Below are positions 16,773-24,914 of a DNA stretch of 64,000 nt, in pieces. How positions within the stretch are numbered: position 1 is the stretch's first letter; each line of letters opens with the position of its first letter. Under the pieces are notes generated by a model, which was not told where the DNA came from, ran no database searches, and saw only the letters and a program-made list of their open reading frames with translations. Origin of the DNA: Neorhizobium sp. SHOUNA12A (GTDB taxonomy: Bacteria; Pseudomonadota; Alphaproteobacteria; Rhizobiales; Rhizobiaceae); the NCBI RefSeq assembly GCF_023006505.1, contig NZ_JALBGV010000002.1, positions 1-64,000 on the forward strand, read 5' to 3'. Made by a program: the position numbers and the translations under genes.

Positions 16773-17546
16773 CTATTTGGAGACGTCCTGCCCGAAATAC
16801 TTGTCGGAGATCTTCTGATAGGTGCCGTCAGCCTTGATGTCCGCCAATGCCTTGTTGATGGCACCGAGCAATTCCGGCTCGCCCTTGCGGATGATGATGC
16901 CGGAATAATCGGCATTGTCCTGCTGCGCGGCGATCTTTACCGGCGCGTCAGGTTTCTGCTTCTTGAAATCGAGGAACGAGAGGCTGTCATTGATGGTCGC
17001 GTCGGCGCGGCGTGTCAGCACGAGCTGGATCGACTGGTCGAAGCCATCCGTGCCCACGAGTTCGGCGCCTGCTTGTTCGGCGATCTTGCCGAAATTGCTG
17101 GTCAGAGACTGAGCGGATTTCTTACCCTTGAGGTCTGCGAAACCCTTGATGTCGCTGTTGTCCTGGCGGACGATCAGCACCGCCTTGGACGCGATGTAGG
17201 GATCGGAGAAATCATATTTCTGCTTGCGGGCTTCGGTTATGCCCACCTGGTTGATGACGGTATCGTAACGCTTGGCATCGAGCCCTGCGATGAGGCCGTC
17301 CCACTTGCCTTCGACGAACTCAGCCTTGACGCCAAGTTTTGCGGCAACGGCTTGGCCGATCTCCACGTCGAAACCGACCAGTTTGCCGCTTGCGTCATGG
17401 AAGGTGAACGGCGCGTAGGTCCCCTCGGTGCCGATCTTGAAGACGCCCGCAGACTTGACGGCGGCGAGATTTTCGCCGGCGAGGGAAGGCGTAAGGGCTG
17501 CCGCATGAATAAGGGCCGCCGCGACAATGGTTTTCAACCGAAACAT
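16773..17546 (-). CDS. tcyJ: Cystine-type ABC transporter substrate-binding protein
   Basis: The 257-residue precursor has a Sec signal peptide (about residues 1-23, ending PSLAGE) and a type II periplasmic binding fold. It closely follows E. coli FliY/TcyJ: EGTYAPFTFHD, KWDGLIAGLDAKRYD, INQVGITEARKQKYDFSDPY, and the ending FGQDVSK. FliY binds L-cystine, so cystine or a similar sulfur amino acid is the likely ligand. It is the first gene of the minus-strand operon. The 364-base region upstream is shared with the divergent IclR gene, so control by that IclR protein is possible but unproven. Confidence 0.88.
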   Translation of the reverse strand: MFRLKTIVAAALIHAAALTPSLAGENLAAVKSAGVFKIGTEGTYAPFTFHDASGKLVGFDVEIGQAVAAKLGVKAEFVEGKWDGLIAGLDAKRYDTVINQVGITEARKQKYDFSDPYIASKAVLIVRQDNSDIKGFADLKGKKSAQSLTSNFGKIAEQAGAELVGTDGFDQSIQLVLTRRADATINDSLSFLDFKKQKPDAPVKIAAQQDNADYSGIIIRKGEPELLGAINKALADIKADGTYQKISDKYFGQDVSK

Positions 17547-17910
17547 TTAGGTCATCCTTTCAGCAGTGCTTGCTGGCGACTAGATGACAGAAAATAGGAC
17601 GTCGGGATTGAAAGAAAACCGCAAAAAAAGCCGGCAAATGCGAATATTTTACTCAGCCGCAGTCATGCCCCAATTCGCGGACGGCTTGTAGCCAAACAAG
17701 CCTGGGTCTCACGTGCCGTGGCCCGCATCGATGCAAGGTAAGGCTGTAGATTGAAAGTTTTCGCTCGCAGGTCCGACGGTGACGCAGCGAAATCCAGCGT
17801 AAAAAAATTCTGAACGCCTTGAGCGCCTTAGCCAGGTGAGGGCCAAATTTGCGCGCAAGCACGCTCCCGCGCGGTTGACATAAATCAATGACGGCGACAT
17901 CATATTCAAC
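17547..17910. other. Divergent intergenic region between tcyJ-like and iclR genes
   Basis: No gene is seen in these 364 bases. At the right end TTGACA (17875-17880) is followed after 17 bases by CATCAT (17898-17903), a plausible promoter for the IclR gene. Its start point would fall almost on the ATG. Nothing else stood out apart from an A-rich stretch near 17610-17650 that may hold the tcyJ promoter. Confidence 0.5.
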
Positions 17911-17937
17911 ATGGATACGACATATTCAAATAGAATA
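17903..17937. promoter_or_regulatory. Tandem palindromes over the IclR start codon
   Basis: TATTC-N5-GGATA (17903-17917) and TATTC-N5-GAATA (17923-17937) are two inverted repeats spaced 20 bp apart, two helical turns. The iclR ATG (17911) lies within the first. This is a good candidate for an autoregulatory IclR operator; the assignment is inferred. Confidence 0.5.
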
Positions 17938-18669
17938 CAAGAGGAAAGCGGTGGCGTCCGCCCGCTCTCGACGGTCCTGAAGACCATGGCGGTGCTCGAC
18001 GTGCTGGCCTCCAGCGCTCGCGGCATGAAACTGCCGGAGATCGCGTCGGCGATGGAGCTCTCTCGCCCCACCGCTTATCAGCGGCTGTTGACGTTGATCG
18101 AAGCTGGCTGGGTCGAGCAGGATCACGAGATGCGCTATCGGCTCACGATGCACGCCTGTCGGCTTGCCGCGGCGGCCATGGAGCAGGCCAATCTTGGAGC
18201 GCGGGTTCAGCCGATCATCGAAATGCTGGTCCACCGGGTGAAGGAGACGGCTTCGCTGGCGGTGCTCGATCGCGGACTACCGTGCATCGTCTCGCGTGTC
18301 GAGTCCCAGAGCGTGCTGCGTGCGGAACAGAAGATCGGCACGACCATGTCGCTCGAGGGTTCCGCATCCGGCCGCATCCTGACCGCTTTCGCAGACGAAG
18401 TGACGCTCGCCCGCCTGGAGGAAAGCGGCGAGCAACTGGCCTCGGAAGAGCTCCTGGGCGAGGCGCGCGCCAACGGCTACGCGCTGTCGAGCGGCTATAC
18501 CCATAGCGGCGTCGTCGCCATCGCCGCGCCGATCTTCGATCTCCACGGCAAATGCACGTCGACGATCTCGCTGGTCATGCCGGAGATGCGCTTCGACCTC
18601 GAAAGCTTCCGCGAGCCGCTTCTCGAAACCGCCCGTACCATCACAAAAATGCAGCAGGGAGAACGTTGA
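17911..18669 (+). CDS. IclR-family transcriptional regulator
   Basis: The 252-residue protein has an N-terminal winged helix (about 18-80: PLSTVLKTMAVLDVLASSA, KLPEIASAMELSRPTAYQRL). A C-terminal effector domain contains GLPCIVSRVESQSVL, SLEGSASGRILTAF and GVVAIAAPIFD. No Shine-Dalgarno sequence precedes the ATG, and the predicted promoter would start transcription at or beside it, so a leaderless message is likely. A later ATG (17986) would cut into the DNA-binding domain. It is the first gene before the unknown pair, the dipeptidase homologue and the ABC genes, and probably controls them. The effector is unknown. Confidence 0.87.
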   Translation: MDTTYSNRIQEESGGVRPLSTVLKTMAVLDVLASSARGMKLPEIASAMELSRPTAYQRLLTLIEAGWVEQDHEMRYRLTMHACRLAAAAMEQANLGARVQPIIEMLVHRVKETASLAVLDRGLPCIVSRVESQSVLRAEQKIGTTMSLEGSASGRILTAFADEVTLARLEESGEQLASEELLGEARANGYALSSGYTHSGVVAIAAPIFDLHGKCTSTISLVMPEMRFDLESFREPLLETARTITKMQQGER

Positions 18670-18674
18670 CGGTC

Positions 18675-20384
18675 ATGACCGCGACTTCCGAACAGGTGGC
18701 AACGCCCCGACCGCGCCCAAGCCAAGAGGTGATGAAGACCTCACGGCTGGCGGCAATCCAGCCAAGCCGGCTCAGCGGCACCCGCGCCTTCATGAACAAA
18801 ATGATCCGCGAGCGCTGGGACATCTCCAATGTCCTTTTCGACGTGGATGAAAACGCGGAAGGAACCGTCGTTTATTCCATCAAGGCGCCTGACCAGGAGT
18901 TCTCGTTCATCGGCTTTTCCCGTCCGCCGAGCCGGACGGCTCGTACCGGCCGTATCATCGGCCAGGCCTGGGACATGATGGGCGCGCTGATCGAAGGGCC
19001 GGCGACCGAAATCGAGATCGAAACGGCGCGGCGGGAAATCCCCAAGCTCTATACGGGCCGGGCGACCGCCGGCACGCTGATCTGGTGCCGGTCGAACCGC
19101 TCGATGCGGGTTTTCGATCAGACGCTCGAAGCGCTTGCCGAAGGTCGCCAGCCGTCCGTCGCCGATCTTTCGAAGGTCTGCTACCTGATGCGCAATACCG
19201 GCCTTGACGGCAACGGCACGTTCGGGACGCGTTCCTTCCCGTCGCTCGGCGCCCGCCATGCACTCGGCGGTGTCCTGCAGGCGCAGTTGCTGACCGCCTA
19301 CCTGATGCGGGAATTTTCCTGCGACCTCGTCGAGCATCTGGCGGCCAAGAAATCGGCAACCGCCGTGCGCCTCGACCCCCAGCTTCGCCGCTATATCGGC
19401 GTCGGCAATGGTTCGGCGCTTGGCCTTATCTTCTTCGTCCACAAACATCCGCGCCTGATCGATGGACTTCTGTCCGCCCGCGAAGGCGCGATTGCGATGG
19501 CCCGCGCGCTGAAGCTCGACGCGTCGGATCCCCGCATCGCCAGATTGCTCGAACTTCTCCGCCAGGCAATCGTGTTCCGCAAACAGGACCAGATGGTCTA
19601 CGAGACATTTGCCTCCAGCGCCGACGTGGCAGCCGATATCGACAAGGTGGTGGCGGCGCTCGAAGAATTCCGGCGAAGCGGCACGGTGTTTGGTCGTACG
19701 ACCGATTTGCCGTTTGATGTGCTTACTGCCGAGTTCGAGCCCGACCTCCTGCCGGAAGCTTTCGAGACGTTCCTTTCGTTGCTGATCGAATTGGTGCCGG
19801 AAGAAGCCGACAGGCTGTTGGCGGCCATTGATGCTCCCGACGAATTCAGCGTCGCGCCAGCCGAGACGGTCGAACAGCTGATGGCGCTCGTCCATGACGA
19901 ATATCGGTGGGCGCTCGATACCGACATGGCCGGCCCCGAGGCCTATAAATATGTCTGGTACAAGTCGGAGACGGCGGAGGAGCCGCGCCGCGGCGCCCGC
20001 GAGGAAGTCCCCGACGCACTTGACCTCGGCCTCGATGTCTGCGGCGGCATCCAATCCCTTTTTGCCGATCTCGGCAGGGCCGAAGGTTCGCTCAGCATCG
20101 CCCGCTTCCTGATGAAACATCCTGAACACCGCTACATGGTGGCGCGCATTCAGAGCCTGCGCGGGCGGGACTATCACACGCCTCGCGCCAACATCAACGC
20201 CGAGGCTTTTGTGCCGATCGATCTCGTGCGGCTGATGAACGTAGGGGTCCACGGCATCGACAAGACCCGTGACTTCCTGAACCGCAACCTGCGCGGCGTG
20301 CTCTATCACGGTGCACCGACCGCCGACGATCTGCGCGCCGGCTACACCGGCACCTGGTATTACCCGGCGGAGCCTGTTCTATGA
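18675..20384 (+). CDS. Conserved-looking protein of unknown family
   Basis: The 569-residue protein is probably soluble: there is no signal peptide and no clear membrane helix. I recognise no domain. It is rich in charged residues and has conserved-looking segments such as MRNTGLDGNGTFGTRSF, RRYIGVGNGSALGLIFF and DVCGGIQSLFADLG. Start choice: ATG at 18675, 12 bases after AGGGAGA; a TTG at 18666 overlaps the iclR stop but is too close to that site. Its stop overlaps the next ATG by four bases, so it is translationally coupled to a second unknown gene and to the M19 homologue. A role with those proteins on one substrate is inferred from this coupling only. Confidence 0.8.
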   Translation: MTATSEQVATPRPRPSQEVMKTSRLAAIQPSRLSGTRAFMNKMIRERWDISNVLFDVDENAEGTVVYSIKAPDQEFSFIGFSRPPSRTARTGRIIGQAWDMMGALIEGPATEIEIETARREIPKLYTGRATAGTLIWCRSNRSMRVFDQTLEALAEGRQPSVADLSKVCYLMRNTGLDGNGTFGTRSFPSLGARHALGGVLQAQLLTAYLMREFSCDLVEHLAAKKSATAVRLDPQLRRYIGVGNGSALGLIFFVHKHPRLIDGLLSAREGAIAMARALKLDASDPRIARLLELLRQAIVFRKQDQMVYETFASSADVAADIDKVVAALEEFRRSGTVFGRTTDLPFDVLTAEFEPDLLPEAFETFLSLLIELVPEEADRLLAAIDAPDEFSVAPAETVEQLMALVHDEYRWALDTDMAGPEAYKYVWYKSETAEEPRRGAREEVPDALDLGLDVCGGIQSLFADLGRAEGSLSIARFLMKHPEHRYMVARIQSLRGRDYHTPRANINAEAFVPIDLVRLMNVGVHGIDKTRDFLNRNLRGVLYHGAPTADDLRAGYTGTWYYPAEPVL

Positions 20385-21103
20385 CATCCTTGCATTCATC
20401 TCCCTCCATGCGCGTCATGCCCCGCGAAATGCGGCTGATGTCCGAGCGGATCTTCTCGCTGAGCAGCCTGCCCAAGGGCTTTTTCCTGACGGTCGGCGAC
20501 GTCCCGATGTATTCGCAAAAGCTCGGACTTGGCGGTTTCAAGCTGTTCGAGCAACGGTTCGAGAGCTTTAAGTCGGCGGCTCCCGCCCGTATCGCGATTG
20601 CCTCCGAAGCCGACAACCGCATGACGCTCGATGCTTGCGGCGAACACGCGTGGTTCGTGCTGCCGACGGCGATCGATCTTCTCGGTGAGTTGACGGCCCG
20701 GTTCGGGTCGGCGGAACTGACCGTCACAGGGGCCACGGATGCCGAGGAACTTGCGCTTGCCACGCGTTTCGGTGGTCGGTCGGGGCTTTCGATCTCCGTG
20801 ACCGGCAGTGTGCTGAAGGCTGTTCCGGCAGCGGTCGCCGGCGACGTTCAAAAAGACGATCCTCTTCTCTGGTCGCTTCTGGAAAACGGCGCCGAGATCG
20901 AGAGCGATCTATGGTGGCGCATCTATCACCTGGCAAAGCAGGCACTTGCGACCGACAGCATCGTCTCGCGCCGCCATGCCGGCCCGATGATCGTCAACGA
21001 GGACGGCACGGTCATCGGCCGCAAGGACAATGACGACGAGACGGACGTCTCCTTCCTGTCGTCCAGCATCTCCGAACGTATGAAAGAGGGCGCGAGATCA
21101 TGA
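20381..21103 (+). CDS. Small protein of unknown family, coupled to M19 homologue
   Basis: The 240-residue soluble protein has no signal peptide and no domain I recognise. Notable segments are MPREMRLMSERIFSLSSLPKGF at the N terminus (residues 13-34), then a centre with many alternating beta and helix predictions. The C terminus is strongly acidic and polar (RKDNDDETDVSFLSS). Its ATG overlaps the preceding stop, and its stop overlaps the dipeptidase ATG (both ATGA). This gives a three-gene translationally coupled block. That spacing implies fixed stoichiometry, perhaps a complex of the two unknown proteins with the M19 protein. Function is unknown. Confidence 0.8.
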   Translation: MTSLHSSPSMRVMPREMRLMSERIFSLSSLPKGFFLTVGDVPMYSQKLGLGGFKLFEQRFESFKSAAPARIAIASEADNRMTLDACGEHAWFVLPTAIDLLGELTARFGSAELTVTGATDAEELALATRFGGRSGLSISVTGSVLKAVPAAVAGDVQKDDPLLWSLLENGAEIESDLWWRIYHLAKQALATDSIVSRRHAGPMIVNEDGTVIGRKDNDDETDVSFLSSSISERMKEGARS

Positions 21104-22071
21104 TCATCGACGGTTTGCAATGCGGGCATTTCGATCGCGCCGCCTTTCAATCCTTGAGGGCAGGGAATGTCGGCGGGGTCGTCAACACCTGCGGATTCTG
21201 GGAGGGCACCGTCGAGTCGATGGATTCCATCGGCCGCTGGCGCGATCTGGTGCGCGAAAACTCCGATCTCGCCGAGATCGCCCTTACCGCAGACGACATC
21301 AGCCGCATTTCAGACGCAGGCAAGCTCGCTGTCATCATGGGTTTCCAGAACGCCAATCTCTTCGAAGGACGGATCCGTTTCGTGGAGATGTTTGCCGAAC
21401 TCGGCGTGCGCGTCGTGCAACTCACCTACAACAACCAGAACGAACTCGGTGGCTCCTGCTACGAGGCCGAGGATTCGGGCCTTGCCCGCTTCGGCAAGGA
21501 AGTGGTGCGCGAGATGAATGCCGCCGGCATTCTGGTCGATTGCAGCCATGTCGGCGACCGCACGACGCTCGATGCGATCAAGGTTTCCGAAAAGCCGATC
21601 GCCGTCACTCACGCCAACGCCCAGTCGCTTTTCATGCACAAGCGCAACAAGTCGGACGACGTCATTCGGGCGCTGAAGGAGACCGGCGGCGTGATCGGCT
21701 GCGCCGCCTATCGCAACATCACCGGCGACGAGTTCTGCGCCTCGATCAAAGCCTGGTGCACGATGGTTGCCCGCACGGTGGATATTGCCGGCATCGACTC
21801 CGTCGCGATCGGCACCGACAAGAGCCACAATTTCACCGCTCCCGATTACGCCTGGATGCGCAAGGGCCGTTGGACCCGTGGCGAGGACTATGGCGCCAGC
21901 GCCGCCGGCAAGCCGCTCAAGGCCGCGCCGCCGGAATGGTTCCAGAAGGTCGAGGACATCAGGGTGATCCCGGACGGTCTCAGCGCCGTGGGCTTCTCGG
22001 AAGAGGAAGTCGCGAAGATCACCCACAAGAACTGGCTGCGGCTCTACGAAGCCACCTTCAGAAAATCATAA
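21100..22071 (+). CDS. M19 (membrane dipeptidase) family protein with altered metal site
   Basis: The 323-residue protein is clearly an M19/renal-dipeptidase homologue by fold: ILVDCSHVGDRTTLDAI, IAVTHANAQS, HKRNKSDD and AIGTDKSHN keep the second-half His, His, Arg and Asp positions. The N-terminal ligand motif, normally DGHxD, reads DGLQC (residues 4-8), so both the His and Asp are replaced. The bridging Glu of the usual GxEG motif is Gln83 in MGFQNANLFEG. An H-x-D does occur at 10-12, but shifted. The binuclear zinc centre is therefore unlikely to form in the usual way. It may hold one metal or have another activity. No signal peptide is present, so it acts in the cytoplasm. Confidence 0.85.
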   Translation: MIIDGLQCGHFDRAAFQSLRAGNVGGVVNTCGFWEGTVESMDSIGRWRDLVRENSDLAEIALTADDISRISDAGKLAVIMGFQNANLFEGRIRFVEMFAELGVRVVQLTYNNQNELGGSCYEAEDSGLARFGKEVVREMNAAGILVDCSHVGDRTTLDAIKVSEKPIAVTHANAQSLFMHKRNKSDDVIRALKETGGVIGCAAYRNITGDEFCASIKAWCTMVARTVDIAGIDSVAIGTDKSHNFTAPDYAWMRKGRWTRGEDYGASAAGKPLKAAPPEWFQKVEDIRVIPDGLSAVGFSEEEVAKITHKNWLRLYEATFRKS

Positions 22072-22086
22072 AAGAGGAGAACTGCA

Positions 22087-23127
22087 ATGACTGGAATGAA
22101 GACATTTCTCATGCCTGACCGCCGCCGTTTCCTGAAGACGGCCGGCGCTGCGGTGACCGCTTCGCTCGCCGCTCCCTATCTCGTTCGCGCGCAGGAGAAG
22201 GTCCTCTACGTGAACACTTGGGGCGGTCCCTGGGAGGCTGCCGCAAAGACGCATCTCATCGATCCGTTCACCGCCGAAACGGGCATCCAGGTGAAGACGG
22301 TTTCCCCCGTTTCCTTCGCCAAGCTCGCCCAGCAGGTGAAGACCGGCACCTACGAATTCGACGTCACCACCCTCGGCGGCGGCGAACTGGTTCGTGCGAA
22401 CCAGGCCGGCATCATCGAAAAGCTCACCGAGCCCTACAAAGGCGGCCTCTTCGAAAACGGCGTCGCTTCACATGCGTTCGCCACCGTGATGGCCTGGCGC
22501 AAGGATAAATATAAGGACACTCCGAAGACCTGGGCCGATTTCTGGAACGTCGAGAAATTCCCCGGCGGGCGGTCGCTGCAGCGTTATGCGTCGCGCGTCA
22601 TCCCGATCGCGCTTCTCGCCGATGGCGTCGCGGTCAAGGATCTCTATCCTCTCGATGTGGACCGGGCCTTCAAGTCGCTCGACAAGATCAAGCCGCATAT
22701 CCGCGTCTGGTGGACTGCCGGCGCCCAGTCGACGCAGATCCTGCGTGACGGGGAGATTGACATGATCGGCATCTGGCACGGCCGTTATTTCGAGGCCGAG
22801 AAGGCCGGCGCTCCGGTTGCCATGACCTGGAACCAGGGCGAGATCGAACGCGCCTACTGGGTTGTCGCCAAAAAGAGCCCGAACCTTGAGAACGCCAAGA
22901 AATTCGTCGAATTCGCGACCAGTGCAAAGCCGCTTGCCGGCTTTTCCAAGGCTGCGGACTACGGTGCGCTGAACCCGGCCTCCAACCAGTTCGTCGACGC
23001 GGCGGATGCCAAACGCATGCCGACCTCGCCAGACAACTACAAGCTAACCTTCGAGCAGGACATGTCGAATTTCGGCATCGACCCGGCGGAACTCGCCGAA
23101 CGTTTCGAGGAGTGGGTCGCGAGCTGA
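22087..23127 (+). CDS. Tat-exported polyamine-type ABC substrate-binding protein
   Basis: The 346-residue precursor has a twin-arginine signal: DRRRFLKTAGAAVTASLAAP near residues 11-30, cleaved near VRAQE. The mature part is a PotD/PotF-type binding protein (VNTWGGPWEAAAK, YEFDVTTLGGGEL, IGIWHGRYFEAEKAG). This group binds spermidine, putrescine, opines and other cationic or peptide-like compounds. A strong AGAGGAGA ribosome site lies upstream, 15 bases after the M19 stop. The ligand is presumably what the upstream enzymes process. Export in folded form by Tat is typical of this subgroup in rhizobia. Confidence 0.9.
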   Translation: MTGMKTFLMPDRRRFLKTAGAAVTASLAAPYLVRAQEKVLYVNTWGGPWEAAAKTHLIDPFTAETGIQVKTVSPVSFAKLAQQVKTGTYEFDVTTLGGGELVRANQAGIIEKLTEPYKGGLFENGVASHAFATVMAWRKDKYKDTPKTWADFWNVEKFPGGRSLQRYASRVIPIALLADGVAVKDLYPLDVDRAFKSLDKIKPHIRVWWTAGAQSTQILRDGEIDMIGIWHGRYFEAEKAGAPVAMTWNQGEIERAYWVVAKKSPNLENAKKFVEFATSAKPLAGFSKAADYGALNPASNQFVDAADAKRMPTSPDNYKLTFEQDMSNFGIDPAELAERFEEWVAS

Positions 23128-23160
23128 TCCGCTCTCCTGGATCAACCCGACCCGCTGGCC

Positions 23161-23189
23161 GGCATCGCGCGGAACGACCGCGCGATGCC
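23161..23189 (+). other. Intercistronic hairpin between binding-protein and permease genes
   Basis: GGCATCGCGCGG (23161-23172) pairs perfectly with CCGCGCGATGCC (23178-23189) around a five-base loop. No T tract follows. It sits 33 bases after the binding-protein stop and 35 before the permease ATG, so it probably stabilises the upstream message. Confidence 0.75.
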
Positions 23190-23224
23190 GCAGCGACCCT
23201 GCCTGCCATAAAAAGGGAACGGCA

Positions 23225-24073
23225 ATGGGCATCAGCCTTTCAAAACTGACGGAAAAGACGAATATATGGCCCTGGCTGCTGCTGGCGCCGCTCGGCATCT
23301 ACATGCTCATCTTTTTCGTCGTGCCGCTCGCCGAAGTGGCGATCATGAGCTTTACGGAACCGAAGGTCTCGCTGGCGAACTACCAGAAGGTCCTGACCGG
23401 AGCGCTTTACCAGCGCGTCTTTCTGAACACGTTTGTGACGGCCGCTTTCGTGACGCTCTGCTGCCTTCTGGTCGGTTATCCGCTGGCCTATCTGATGGCG
23501 CATTCCAAGCCACGCACGGCAATGCTGATCCTGCTGCTCGTCACCATGAGCTTCTGGACGAGCTTCCTCGTCCGCACCTATTCCTGGATGGTTCTGCTCG
23601 GCAATAATGGCCCGCTGATTGCTTTGCTGCAGATGATCGGCGTCGACAAGCCGCCGCAGCTTCTCTTCACCCGTTTTTCCTCGACGCTCGCCATGGTGCA
23701 CATCCTGGCACCCTACATGATCATGAACATCTATTCGGTGATGAAGAAGATCGACCCGGCGCTGATCCGCTCGGCGGAAAGCCTCGGCGCCAAAGGCTGG
23801 TCGCTGTTTAGGCATGTCTACCTGCCGCTGACGGCACCGGGCATCGCCAACGGTTCCGTCCTGGTCTTCGTCATCTGCCTCGGTTTCTACGTGACGCCGG
23901 TTCTGCTCGGCAGTCCGCGCGAGCAGATGGTTGCCGGCCTGATCGGTCACCAGATCGAGGAGTTCCTCGCCTTCGGACTGGGCTCCGCCATGGCGATGAT
24001 ATTGCTCGTGGTGACACTCATCATCCTCACCATCTATCATCGCCGCTTTGGCCTCGACAAACTCTGGGGGTGA
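23225..24073 (+). CDS. Polyamine-type ABC transporter permease (PotB-like)
   Basis: The 282-residue protein has about six membrane segments (for example WLLLAPLGIYMLIFFVVPLA at 16-35 and LLLVTMSFWTSFLVRTYSWM near 100). The EAA-type loop is SAESLGAKGWSLFRHVYLPL, near residue 179. It belongs to the spermidine/putrescine permease group and forms a heterodimer with the next gene product. A clear AAGGGAAC ribosome site precedes the ATG. It is six bases from the second permease gene. Confidence 0.9.
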   Translation: MGISLSKLTEKTNIWPWLLLAPLGIYMLIFFVVPLAEVAIMSFTEPKVSLANYQKVLTGALYQRVFLNTFVTAAFVTLCCLLVGYPLAYLMAHSKPRTAMLILLLVTMSFWTSFLVRTYSWMVLLGNNGPLIALLQMIGVDKPPQLLFTRFSSTLAMVHILAPYMIMNIYSVMKKIDPALIRSAESLGAKGWSLFRHVYLPLTAPGIANGSVLVFVICLGFYVTPVLLGSPREQMVAGLIGHQIEEFLAFGLGSAMAMILLVVTLIILTIYHRRFGLDKLWG

Positions 24074-24079
24074 CCGAAC

Positions 24080-24883
24080 ATGAACACGTTCATGCGCTGG
24101 GCCGGTTTTATCGTCGTGCTCTTCATTGCGGCACCGCTCGTCATCGTCGTGCCGATGTCGTTTTCGAATGCGAACTCCCTGCAATTCCCGCCGCCGGGTT
24201 ACTGGCTCGGGTATTATCGCGCTTATTTTACCAGCATGGATTGGCTGATACCGACCTGGAACAGCATCCTGATCGCGACCGCAACGACCATCCTCACCAT
24301 GGCCCTGGTGGTGCCCGCGACTTTCGCCCTGGTGCGCCACAAGTTTCGCGGCAAGGGTTTTGCCGACCTGATGATGCTGATGCCGATGGCTGTGCCGCAT
24401 ATCGTCATGGCGGTCGGCTATTATTCCTATTTCGGCGATCTCGGGCTGGTGCACAGCCATCTCGGCGTCATCCTGGCACATACCTGCCTGTCGGTTCCGA
24501 TCGCCTTCCTTGTCCTTTCGGCCAACCTCAAGGGTTTCGACCGGAACCTTGAACGGGCCGCGCAGAGCCTCGGCGCCAGTCCGGCAAAGACCTTCCTGCA
24601 CGTCACGCTGCCGATCCTGCGACCGGGGCTTGTCATCAGCTCGCTCTTCGCCTTCATCCAGTCCTTCGATGAGACCGTCGTGGCGATCTTCATTTCGGGT
24701 CGCGATGCCGAGACCCTGCCGCGCAAGATGTTCGACAGCATCCGCCAGGAGGCCGATCCGGTGATTGCCGTCATCTCGACGCTGCTCTTCGTCGTCGTGC
24801 TGGTCGGCATCGCGGCTCCTTATTTCGCCAGCGCGCTGCGCAGCCGCGCTCCCAAGCCGAGCCGGCCGGCCGGCGCACACTGA
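24080..24883 (+). CDS. Polyamine-type ABC transporter permease (PotC-like)
   Basis: The 267-residue protein has about six membrane segments, starting MRWAGFIVVLFIAAPLVIVV. It carries the PotC-type segment SFSNANSLQFPPPGYWLGYY and the EAA loop ERAAQSLGASPAKTFLHVTL. It pairs with the upstream PotB-like subunit in the inner membrane. The last segment (SSLFAFIQSFDETVVAIFIS) is typical of the family. It is directly followed by the ATPase gene. Confidence 0.9.
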   Translation: MNTFMRWAGFIVVLFIAAPLVIVVPMSFSNANSLQFPPPGYWLGYYRAYFTSMDWLIPTWNSILIATATTILTMALVVPATFALVRHKFRGKGFADLMMLMPMAVPHIVMAVGYYSYFGDLGLVHSHLGVILAHTCLSVPIAFLVLSANLKGFDRNLERAAQSLGASPAKTFLHVTLPILRPGLVISSLFAFIQSFDETVVAIFISGRDAETLPRKMFDSIRQEADPVIAVISTLLFVVVLVGIAAPYFASALRSRAPKPSRPAGAH

Positions 24884-24914
24884 TCCTCCCAAGGACTCCC
24901 TCCAAGGATTTCCA

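Noticed and set aside
18741-20309. 522-codon open frame on the minus strand
   Set aside because: It mirrors the 569-residue plus-strand gene, whose ATGA coupling and position in the operon are better supported.
23240-24892. 550-codon open frame on the minus strand
   Set aside because: It is antisense to two permease genes with clear family motifs; its His/Asp/Arg-rich composition is typical of a shadow frame in high-GC DNA.
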